From Gordionus sp. m RMFG-2023 (lineage: Eukaryota; Nematomorpha; Gordioida; Chordodea; Parachordodidae), in contig NC_088776.1 in the NCBI RefSeq assembly GCF_954871325.1, forward strand, positions 17,422,052-17,486,051: 64,000 nt of DNA, written 5' to 3'. The notes below the pieces were generated by a model, which saw only the letters and a list, made by a program, of their open reading frames with translations, was not told the origin of the DNA and ran no database searches. The translations under genes and the position numbers were made by a program. Shown here in pieces: positions 42,601 to 54,600 of the stretch (positions are counted from its first letter, which is position 1; the number at the start of each line of letters is the position of its first letter).

Positions 42601-45600
42601 AACTATAGTGGACGATTGTATTATGAGGGGACCCTGAGCTGTTATACCCCGGAAATTGAGGGAAAAAATTTTGAATGTTATACATGCGGGTCATCAAGGA
42701 GTTACTCGTATGAAACAGTGGGGAAGAGAGTACGTATGGTGGCCGAAAATGAACGAGGATATTGATAAATTGGGAAAAGAATGTGAGATTTGTAATGCAT
42801 GGTCTGACATGCCCCGTAAGGATAAAAATAGTACATGGCCAAAAGTTGTAGAACCAGGAGAGAGGGTTTATGTTGATTTTTTCGAATATGAAGGAAAAAA
42901 GTATATATTAAGTGTAGATGCGTTCTCCAAATGGATAGAGTTTGAAGAAATTCATGGGTTAACGGCGAATATTGTGATTAAACATTTTAAAAAAGTATGG
43001 TCGATTGGTATTCCGAAAATTGTAGTATCGGATGGTGGACCAGCTTTTATCGGGGAAGAATTCAAGAGATTCTGTGAAAAAACGGGTGTATATCATGTGT
43101 TAACGCCACCGTATCATCCCAGTTCCAATGGACAGGCGGAACGGATGGTAGCGACGGTTAAAGATGGTTGAAGAAAACCAAAAGTGGAAAAGGAGAAATG
43201 TGGGTGAAGCATTTGTATTATAATAATGCGATGGGTAATTATTGTCTCCGGCAGAAAAAATGATAGGCCGGAAGGTAAGGATGTTTTTGGAATGTTGATA
43301 CCCAGTAAAGCTGAGGTAGTTGTTGAGGATATTGATAGAAGGGAATTGGAATATATTGTAGGACAGTTAGTGTGGATTAGATTATATGGAAGTAATAAAA
43401 AATGGGAGAAAGGTGTATTAATAGAAAATTTGGGAAACAAATTAAATAGGGTAAATTTGATGATAATAATGAAGGTGTCAGGCAGAGGATCAGTTGCGGA
43501 AGAGAGTGCATAGAAATGGTTGAAAGAGGAAATTGTAAAAAAAAGAAAATATTTAAGGATAGTTCCTGGTTAATAAAGATGTAGATTTCAATGGTTTCAA
43601 TGGTGTAAATAATCGTGTAATCAAAAAGCACCCACGTACATCGTATGTCCAACGTAAAAGAGGAACGACACTATGTTAGGAGGACAAAAAGTTATGAGGA
43701 TACTACTAAAATCGCCTAAAAGAAAGGAGGATGGCAACGTTAGAATCGACCTTCTAAAAGCAATACTGGGATAACAAGATCTGATTGAGTGTATGAAGTG
43801 ATAAAGAAGTAATGCAGACATAAAATATGGTTTAAACAAAAAATAATGGGAATCATTTATTGAATGCTTATACGCTGATTAATTTTTTTTTGAATCATTT
43901 ATTATATGCTTATACGCTGATTAAAATTTTTTTGAGCATAGTGATTTAAAAAAAATATATATAATTTTGCCCAGGATTTTTGTTAAAGGGGCGTGTTGTA
44001 GTATATCAAGGATATATTATATTTTTATATGAAAAAGAAATGATGTCAAAGATATATTATATGTTTATATGAAAAAGAAATGAGGTCAAAGATATTTTTA
44101 TATTTTATTTTAAAATAAATAATACTAATTTTTTTTACGATTAGAAGATTGTAATTTATTTTTGAATAATATATATTTTGATTTGTAGAAACCAAAAATA
44201 AAGTCTACAAAAGCAAAGTTATTGTTAGTTATTTTTCCGTAAAGTTATCAATACTTATTTTGGCCCATTTATGTCAAAAAAAGTTTAAAAATAATGATTA
44301 TGATAATTGTCACTACTTATCTAGGTACATCTTCACTGAGGTTTTATTTAATAAAGCTAGCAATACTTATTTTAACCCATTTTGGTCAAAAAAATTCAAA
44401 AAACTTTAAAAATAACGATTATGATAATTGTCACTTTTCAATGGTACATCTTCATGAAATTTTAATTTAGCATGTTTATAATCTATATTTTTACCCATTT
44501 ACGTCAAAAAATTGTAAAAAAACTTTAAAAATAATGATTATGACAATTGTCGCTTTTATATGATACATCCTAATTGAAATTATAATTTAACATGTTAAAA
44601 ATACATATTTTTGCCCATTAGCGTTAAAAAAATCTAATATGTTTAAAAATACCGATTATGTTAATTGCCATATTACCAAGGAACATCTTCATTGAATATT
44701 TAATTTAACTTCTTTACAACATAAATGATATTTTTACCCTTTTGAGTCAAAAAATTTCAAAAATCTTATAAAATAACGAATATGACAATTGTCACAATAA
44801 ATTATTTTCATTAAAAAGATCTTATAAAAAACAGAAATAAGTTGAATATAAATATTTTAAAAAAAATTATTTAGAAAATCCACCTCTTTTATACTTAAGA
44901 AATAGATGATTTTACAAAAATGATAAAAAAAACTATTAAAGATTTCACTTAAAAATTGTATATTTATAATAAATTTCACAAAAGAATTCCTCAAAAAAAA
45001 TATATTTACAAAGAAGTTTTAAAATTTTTATCAAAATATGTTCAAAAATCTTTTTGAACTTCAGGAAATATTTTTTATTTAAAATCTTGGGCGTGAAAAT
45101 CACTAATAAATTGTAACAAAAATAATATTACAATAGTAGCATATCATTTTTTATTAAAAGACATCAAATAATAAATAATATGTTGTTTTCTTTTAAATAA
45201 ATGCATTCGCAATATATTTATTGTTTCGCGGTAATGCGCTCGCGATAATGACTTCTCTCAAACATATTCGCGATAAAAAATTCGCTGTAAAGTGTTCGCG
45301 TAAAATGTTTCGCTCTAATAAATTCGCGGTTTAGGTTTCGCGGAAAAAAATTCGCGACAATAGCTTCGCGAAATTGTCTTCGCTATAAATGTTTCGCGGA
45401 GATAAATTCTCAGAATTGGTTTTGCGATTTTACCTTCGCTATAAAAACTTTTCGCGATAAACGACATTCGCAATAAAAGTTTCGCGAAAAAGTGTTTCGC
45501 GATAAAAGTTTTGCTGAATTGACCTGATACGTCCGTTTTTTTAACTTTTAAATTTACTCCGTTTTTTAAATTTTAAAATATATTCCGTTTTTATTTGTAA

Positions 45601-48600
45601 AATTACACCAAAAAAATATCCAAACGATCTTATATTTATTATTTTTTATAAAAAAAAATATTATAAAAAAATAAATATTAAAAATTTCCCCGTGATACTG
45701 TGAGTTACCTATTTTTGTTACAATTTATTAGTACACGACCAAAATATTATACAAAAAATTTTTTTTGAGGAATTCTTTTGTGAATTTTATTATAAATAAA
45801 CAATCTTTTAGGTGAAATCTTTTATAGTTTTTTTTATGATTTTTGTAAAATTATCTATTTTTTAAGTATATTAAAAGAGATGGGTTTTCTAAATAATATT
45901 TTTTAAAAATATTTTTATTTAACTTATTTATGTTATTTTATTTATATGATCTTTTTAAGGAAAATAATTTAATCTGACAATTTTTATATTCGTTATTGAA
46001 GATGTTCCTTGGAAAAATGACAATAATCATAATCGATATTTTAAAATATATTAGATTTTTTTTAATGGTAAAATATGTATTTTTAACATGTTAAATTAAA
46101 ATTTCAATTAAAATGTACCATATAAAAGTGACAATTATCATAATCGTTATTTTTAAAGTTTTTTAATTTTTTTTTGACGTAAATCGGCTAAAATAAGTAT
46201 TGTTGTTAACATGTATTAATAAAACTTCAGTGAAGATGTACCCTAGATAAGTGCCAATTGTTATAATCCTTAATTTTAAAGTTTTTTGAATCTTTTTGAT
46301 TCAAATGGGTAAAAATATAGATTGTAAACTTGTTAAATTAAAATTTCATGAAAATGTACAACAGAAAAGTGACAATTGTAATAAAATCTATTTTTAAACA
46401 TTTTTTTGGCGTAAATGAGCCAAAATAAGTATTGATAACATGTTTCAATAAAATTTCAGTGAAGATGTACCCAAGATAAGTGACAATTGGCATCATTTTT
46501 AAATTTTTTGGAAATTTTTGAATACAAATGGATAAAAATATAGATTGTAAAAATGTCAAATTAAAATTTTATGAAGAGGTACCATAAAAAAGTGACAATC
46601 ATAATCGTAATTTTTAAAAGTTTTTAAATTTTTTTGAAGCAAATGGGCTATAATATAAATTGCTAACATGTTAAAATAATATTTCAGTGAAGATGTACCC
46701 TAAATAAGTGACAATAGTCATAATCATTATTTTTAAAGTTTTTGAATTGTTTGACTAAATTAAACAAAAATATAAATTGTTAACATGTTAAAATAAAACT
46801 TCAGTCGAAACAAAAAAACAAATCGATTATTTCATGCTCATAATCGTTGTTCCTTTTATCCTGCTTAAAATTTGATAAAAAAATGCAAAATGATTATTAA
46901 AGATAGTTGTAACCTATGTTAAATTCTAAACTTTTAAGATATGGACTCACAATCTTATTCCTTTAATTAATAAATTTTAATACTACATTATAAAAATGTA
47001 TAACCCTGAATTCACAGTTAGCAAATATTTTTGCATAATCGTGGCAAAATAATACTGAGTCTGAATTCAGAGTAAATTTTTATAGAAAGAACTTAAAAAA
47101 CATATGAATATTATTTAATAATATGATACAATCAAGATCAGTATCCTATAAATTTAATGTTAAGTTTTATTTTTATAAACATATGGTTTTAAAATGGATT
47201 ACAATCTATATTTTAACCCATTTACATCAAAGAACTTTAAAAATAAACGATTATAACAATTGTCACTTTCTAATGGTATATCTTCATGAAAATTTAATTT
47301 AGCATATTTACAATCTATATTTTTACCCATTTGCAACAAAATAATTCAAAAATTATGACAATTGTAACTTATCTATGGTGCATCTTCACTGAAATTTTAT
47401 TTTAACATGTAAGCAATTTATATTTTTGCCCATTTGCGTTTAAAAAATTCAAATAATTTTAAAAATAACGATTATGACAATTGTCATTTTTCTATGGTGC
47501 ATCCTCATGAAATTTTAATTTAACATGTTTACAATCTATATTTTTACCCATTTGCGTCAAAAAAATTAAAAAAATTTTAAAAATAATGATTATGACAATT
47601 GCCACTTATGGTACATCTTCACTGAAATTTTATTTAAACATGTTAGCAATACTTATTTCGGCCTATTTACGTCAAAAAAATTCAAAAAGTTAGAAAATAA
47701 GATTATTACATCTTCTTGAAATTTTAATTTAACATGTTTACAAATATTTTTACCCATTTGCGTCAAAAAAATTCAAATAATTTTAAAAATAACGATTATG
47801 GCAATTGTTACTTATCTAGGGTACATTTTCACTGAAATTTTATTTTAAGATGTTAGCAATACTTATTTTAGCCCATTTACGTCATTAAAATTTAAAAAAG
47901 TTATAAAATAACGATTATGACAATTGTCACTTTTTTATGGTATATCTTCATGAAATTCTTATTTAACATGTTTACATTCTATATTTTTACCCATTTGCGT
48001 TAAAAAAATACAAAAAACTTTAAAAATAACGATTTTGACAGGATATCTTCACTGAAGTTTTATTTAATTATGTTATCAATACTTATTTTGGCACATTTCT
48101 GTCAAAAAAAGTTTAAAAATAATAATTATGATAATTGTCACTACTTATCTAGGTACATCTTCACTGAGGTTTTATTTAAACATGCTAGCAATTAGAGGTG
48201 GGCGCGGGCCTAATTTTTCATTCACGGCCCGCCCGCTCACGGTGGCAATAAAAAAATATCACGCCCATTCACGCTTATCTAAAAAATTTCGACCCGACAC
48301 GCCCGCTCACGACAAGAAATATTTTGATTCACGCCTGTCACGCCCGAAAATTCACGGTGTTCTTATATTTTTCAAAACTATTGCTATAATTTTACACTTT
48401 TTTGAATTCATTCTATTTATTTCTCTAATTTCATAATCCATATTAATAACAAAAAATAAATATATCGAAATTTTTATTGAGAAAAAGAAGAATGTCCATC
48501 TTTTTATTTCAATTGTGTACGCCTTTCCTCTAATAAGAGATTGGCTACAGAAAATAACCTTTCACTAGAAGCCGAACTTGTCGGGGTTGACAAAATTACT

Positions 48601-51600
48601 CGCTAATTTTCTCAAAAAAGGAAATGAATATTCCTGCTTCCAAAACTTCAAAATATTGTCTTGTTATTCATCTTATATGAATCTTTTATCCTCACAGCTT
48701 CCATCGGTGATGTTGATTCTTCATCAGAATCATTTAGAAATTCTCTAAATTTTTTATTTAGAATACACGGTCTTTTATGAGTGTAGGATGAATTAGGAAA
48801 GTGATGGTTGGTATTGATCATTTAGAATATATGGTTTTTTAGAGTTTAGGATAAGTTTGGAAAGTTATAAATGATAGTTGACATTGACTTTGCATATCAT
48901 CTAATTTTATATCATTTAGCATTTTTAAGATTGTTTTATATATATCGTTTTCTTCTTTTATTAAAAACTTAAGTCTTTTAATAATTCAGATCTAGAATTA
49001 AGCCTACCTTATGTAGTGGGTGCATTATAATCTTTTAAAAGAAATCTTGTTCTGTATTTTAAGGTTTTGATTATTATTGTATCACGTTCAGAAGGTTAAC
49101 AAAATTATATTAATTTTTGTTTCCATAGACAAATTTCATTTTATTGTGGGAGGGAATCTGCTCTCAGACAATCCGAGCATTCTTGTAAATATTGATAAAA
49201 ATTTATCTAACTCGCGTATGATGCTGATATCAATTGTGGCTAATCTATTTAATTCTTGCTTGTTAAACAAGTACACCTGTATTTCAGAATATTATTTTAA
49301 GAAACTCTGTATCATGACATATACAGAGTTCCATCTCGTTATTCTCGCTATTACATCTTGTTTAAGGGTGTGGCAATTTGTTATTAACTGTATTTTTACA
49401 TATATTTAAGGCTATTTCAGTTAAACAATTGTCAAAAATATAATGCATAATATTATTTAGTATATGGCATATACATGCTAGCATTTCGTCATCTTTGAAT
49501 GCACTTATAAGATTTGCTCCGTTATTACTCACAACTATACATTTATTTAAGTAATTTTTTCTAATTCTGTATATTCTCCTAAAATTGAATTGACTACACT
49601 TATAATTTTGACGTTTTTTTCATCCATTGCCTTTGTGGGCAAAACAAATGTTTTTAATTAAAATTCTTAATGATAATATGTCCTATAATGGCTAAAAAAC
49701 TTAGATTAAAGTCATCCGTCCAAATATCAGTGTTTAGACAAGTAATTATTAATGATCATGCTTTTAATCTTAAATTTTATTTCATGGTATATTTTTGGAC
49801 CTATAGTTTTCATGAGAGTTTTCCGGTTCACAACTTTTTTATTTTGTTATCCATATGTAACACCAACATTTATCTCTTGGCCTAGCTTGTAAAATTCTTC
49901 ACTTTCTGTTGCATTTAAAGATCACGATAAAATCACCTAAACATAAAAAGAAAATAGAACTAACGAAATGATACCGGATGTTGTTTATAAAATGAGGAAA
50001 ATTTGTAGTTTTCATAAATTATTCTTTTTTAAAAAAGAACTAAATTAAATAAGAAAATATATAATATAATTATAAAATTGCAAATTTATATTTATAAAAA
50101 AACAATTTTAAAAATTAAAATTTCCGTGATTCACGGGAAATTTATGTTCACGCCCGATCACTCCCGTAGAAAATTTTGGGAAGGCCCGTCACGCCTTGGA
50201 ATTTAAAATTTATTCACAGTCACGCCGTGACCCACCGTGACACGATGGGTCATGCGTAATTTCACGGCCCGCTCCCACCTCTACTAGCAATACTTATTTT
50301 AACCCATTTTGGTCAAAAAAATTCAAAAAACTTTAAAAATAACGATTATGACAATTGTCACTTTTCAATGGTACATCTTCATGAAATTTTAATTTAGCAT
50401 GTTTATAATCTATATTTTTACCCATTTACGTCAAAAAATTGTAAAACAACTTTAAAAATAATAATTATGACAATTGTCGCTTTTATATGGTACATCCTAA
50501 TTGAAATTATAATTTAACATGTTAAAAATACATATTTTTGCCCATTAGCGTTAAAAAAATCTAATATGTTTAAAAATACCGATTATGATAATTGCCATAT
50601 TTCCAAGGAACATCTTCATTGAATATTTAATTTAACTTCTTTACAACATAAATGATATTTTTACCCTTTTGAGTCAATAAATTTCAAAAATCTTATAAAA
50701 TAACGAATATGACAATTGTCACATTAAATTATCTTCCTCAAAAAGATCATATAAAAAACAGAAATAAGTTGAATATAAATATTTTAAAAAAAATTATTTA
50801 GAAAACCCACCTCTTTTAATATACTTAAGAAATAGATGTTTTACAAAAATGATAAAAAAAACTATAAAAGATTTCACTTAAAAATTGTATATTTATAATA
50901 AATTTCACAAAAGAATTCCTCAAAAAAAATATATTTACAAAGAAGATTTAAAATTTTTATCAAAATATGTTCAAAAATCTTTTTGAACTTCAAGAAATAT
51001 TTTTTACTTAAGATCTTGGGCGTGAAAATCACTAATAAATTGTAACAAAAATAATATTACAATAGTAGCATATCATTTTTTATTAAAAGACATCAAATAA
51101 TAAATAATATGTTGTTTTCCTTTAAATAAATGCATTCGCAATATATTTATTGTTTCGCGGTAATGCTCTCGCGATAATGACTTCGCGCAAACATATTCGC
51201 GATAAAAAATTCGCTGTAATGTGTTCGCGTAAAATGTTTCGCTAAAATGTATTCGCTCTAATAAATTCGCGGTTAAGGTTTCGCGGAAATAAATTTGCGA
51301 CAATGGCTTCGCGAAATTGTCATCGCTATAAATGTTTCGCGGAGAATTCGCAGAATTGGTTTCGCGATTTTACCTTCGCTATAAAAACTTTTCGCGATAA
51401 ATGATATTCGCGATATAAGTTTCGCGAAAAAATGTTTCTCGATAAAAGTTTCGCTGAATTGACCTGATACGGTTTCGACGACTATAATAAAATATTCTTA
51501 TTAAAGGAAACAAAAAGAGATATTATTATAAAAAAGTTTATAAAGCAACAATCAAAAAATTGAAATTACCAAATTTTATTATTTTTATGTGTCCAAAAGA

Positions 51601-54600
51601 CAATCCAAAATGTTGATGATCATTTTAATCAGAGTTGTTAAAGTAACTAGATAAAAAAATGTGTTATCTGTATCTAGATAGATTTTTTAAAAAAATATCT
51701 GTATCTATATCTAAAATTATTTTAGAGGTATCTGTATCTCTTTTTAGATACTTTTAAAGATACATTGATATATTTTTATTTAACGTTTTTTTATATTATA
51801 AATAATAAAACTTGAATGCAAAATTTATTTTATTTCATATGAGCATATAATTTAAATATATATATATTAAAAAATATTAAGACTACTATAAAATTAATAT
51901 ATAAAATATTAAAACTTATATATAATTTTGATATTACAATCCATCTCTAGGAATCTGTCATTTTTATTTTCAATGGAATTAGTTAATTTTATTTTATCAT
52001 ACTAATTTTAAAAATTTATTTTAGATTAATAATAGTGATAAAGAGGAAAAAGTAATAATCAATGAGGCATAAACAAGTTCAGACATTGTTTATTCATGGC
52101 CAATTTATAGAGCATATTTCAAAATAATATCTCAAAATAAAGAAAACAAATCTCTGATAGTAAATGTTTGCCATGTCTACCAAAAAATACGAAAATTTCA
52201 GTTAGCATTACCTCAACTTACAACATTGTAAAACATTTAAGAGTATAGATATTAAATAAATGTTTACAATTGTAATTTTAAATTTTAAGAGTAAACATCA
52301 TACACTGTGAAAATAAAAAAAGGGGAAGGAGATCTATTATAGAAAATATTGGACTAGGTTCATCGTCCACTGATAATTTTGCCAAAAGACCTCAGACTTT
52401 AACCACAACAACTTTAGATGATATAATAACTGCCTTTATCATAGCTGACATTCAGCCATTTCCAATGAAAATCCTTCATTTATTTTAAAATAATTTTTTC
52501 AAAAATGAATGTCGAAATTTTAGTATTTTTAAAGAATATTCTGATTTAAAATTGTTATTCATAAAATATAGTACCACAAAAAATGTCTTTACAATTAAAC
52601 GAGGATGGCTTAATGATCAAAAATTTTGAAATATTACTGAAATCTAATAATTAATAATAATCATTTAATCACATATTTTCATATATTATATTATTATATT
52701 AAAATCTAAAAATCATTATTTTAGATATATTTAGATAAATCTGATATCGAGTTAATAAATATTTAGTCCTATGAACTTTCACAATGGAATCCTAATTTAA
52801 GTTTATGCAAACCTTATATGAGTATAATAAAAATTGAATCTATATCTAGATACATTTTAAAAATTGTATCTGTAACTAGATAACTTTTTAAACGATGTAT
52901 CTGTATCGTTATCTAGATCCATTTAATAAGTATCTTTTAATAACTATGATTTTAATACAATGATTAATATAAAATGGACAAGAAATCATAAAATTGGATT
53001 ATCTGATTTACATATAACGGTAAAGTTGGTATATCGAAATATGATATAATAATAAATATTAATTAATAATTTAAATAGAGGAAAGAAAGAGACAACATAA
53101 TTAATGCAAGAATATACGGAAAATAAGAAAATGAATATTTTAAACAAAATTTAAAAAAAATATCTGAATCTTTGTCAAAAAAATGATATAAGATTCTTTT
53201 GAAAATAAAGTCACTTTAATACACTTATAGTATCTTATTAAAAAGATACATAGTACAAGAAAAAAAGAATCTTGTATCTGAGATACAAGTATTTGAGGTA
53301 ATAATGCCCAACTCGTAATTATTACCTTTTTTATTAAAATCATAAAAAAAAGAATTCTAACATTAAAAAATTAAAGTTTAGTACAATGGTGAACAGTCGG
53401 AAAATTTTGATTGTTGGTTTTAACAATTATTTTTACGAAATAGTTTATTATAGTGTATACCATTTTGTTATATGGCGAAAACATTGATTACTATTGTAAC
53501 AAAAATTTGACATATTACTATTTATAAATTATTATACATAGTTAATAGTTGTTGCAGCAAATATTTTAAATGTATGAATAGCCGAATAGATGAATTAATT
53601 TAAAATACTGATTTTCAAACATTTAATCTATGTCAATTGATCATATCGCCAAATTAAGCTATCTCTGAACAGAAGAGGATAAAATAAATATAGCTGGAAA
53701 ATATTATTGACACGACTATCATTATTAAAATATAAATAATTATCACACACAAATATGATGTCTGATCCGTGAAGTTATTTTCTCTTTGTGTTTAAAGACA
53801 AAAAGTCCATTTACAAGATATCATTTTTTCTCATTTTAAACTGTACCAAAAGAATTTCAAAACAGGGATTGGAGATACTGATGAGAATAGCCAAAAAATC
53901 TTATTATATTTTCATTATATACATATCTCAAATGGAATAGCCATGCGAGTGCACATTAGGAGGTTGTCAAGAGTGGTGGCACCCCCCCCCCCCTTCCCCC
54001 CCCAACAATTATTTTAGAGGCCGCCAAATTTTGTTTTTTGTTAATGTAATAATTTTTAATTTAAAAAGTCAAAATATTACATATATACTTAATCCAATTC
54101 AGTCATTTCTTTTATATCTAAAATAATCATAATTACAAGTTTGTCATAAAGACAATTATTTTGACCTTGCTGAATTTTTGAAAATGATCCTTTTTTTGTT
54201 AATAATTTTAAAATGACCTACACTTTTTTTATTTTAAAAAAAATTCCCCTAGTGACACTAATGAATCAGTTATGCACGAAACTATTAATTGCCTACCAAA
54301 TACTTCCTTTGCGCTTTCAGTCATCTTAGATATATATAAGGTATGCATTGCACAGATGCCTTCCATCCTTATATAATATTGATGATAGATTGCAAATAGA
54401 CATTCACTTGAATACAAGATATAGTAATGGGCAATTTGGTAAAAATAAGAATTTGCTAATCGAAAATTATTGTGATTATTAAAAACTATAATTTAAAATT
54501 TTATTTTAAACAAATCAAGTTTTTTTAGACCGGTCACAATTTAACATTAATCTAAAATAACGAGTTGTTTACACACAATAAAAAAATTAATTAAATGTTT

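Larger units (their letters stand above)
38646..44243 (+). mobile_element. Ty3/gypsy LTR retrotransposon fossil (element 4)
   Basis: LTRs of about 250 bp start TGTTGTA, with a target duplication GTTAT at 38641-38645 and 44244-44248. The primer-binding-like TTGGTGCCG lies just inside the left LTR. Parts on the plus strand: gag region about 39.2-40.1 kb with a short N-terminal hydrophobic segment, a charged helical stretch and three CCHC knuckles ([42 protein letters not shown]); protease with [10 protein letters not shown] near 40.28 kb; reverse transcriptase with YMDD near 41.57 kb; RNase H about 42.0-42.35 kb; integrase about 42.65-43.17 kb. It is broken, with about ten breaks. Less AT-rich codon choice than element 3 suggests a distinct lineage. 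Confidence 0.92.
37478..45531. mobile_element. Foldback-family copy B (with gypsy insert)
   Basis: It begins inside the last left-arm iteron (ATAAGTGACAATAGTC), runs through a shortened core (37580-37740), right-arm iterons (37740-38640 and 44249-44800), spacer and a complete right terminus. The left terminus is absent. It is almost the same sequence as 46700-48190 plus 50292-51470 of copy C. The gypsy copy 38646-44243 interrupts it. Confidence 0.7.
45715..51470. mobile_element. Foldback-family copy C (with hAT insert)
   Basis: Left spacer (45715-46000, matching 25700-25950), left-arm iterons (about 46000-46800), core (46800-47165), right-arm iterons (47200-48184 and 50292-50720), spacer and right terminus. 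Only the left GCGAA array is missing, making this the most complete compact copy, about 3.7 kb without the hAT at 48193-50283. No coding sequence of its own. Confidence 0.72.

Noticed and set aside
25880-48190. Centromeric satellite
   Set aside because: Units are tandem and about 120 bp, but they reverse direction symmetrically around a core and are bounded by special termini, which fits arms of an element better. Not excluded without genome-wide data.
48128-48436. Plus-strand protein of about 100 residues rich in R and P
   Set aside because: It is a translation of the GC-rich hAT end and neighbouring iteron, crossing the element border at 48193.
54229-54417. Additional ADAMTS exon
   Set aside because: The frame has ordinary composition and two or three cysteines but no W-x-x-W, C-S or GON motif, and exon 54603-54824 already joins 7449-7631 in phase without it.
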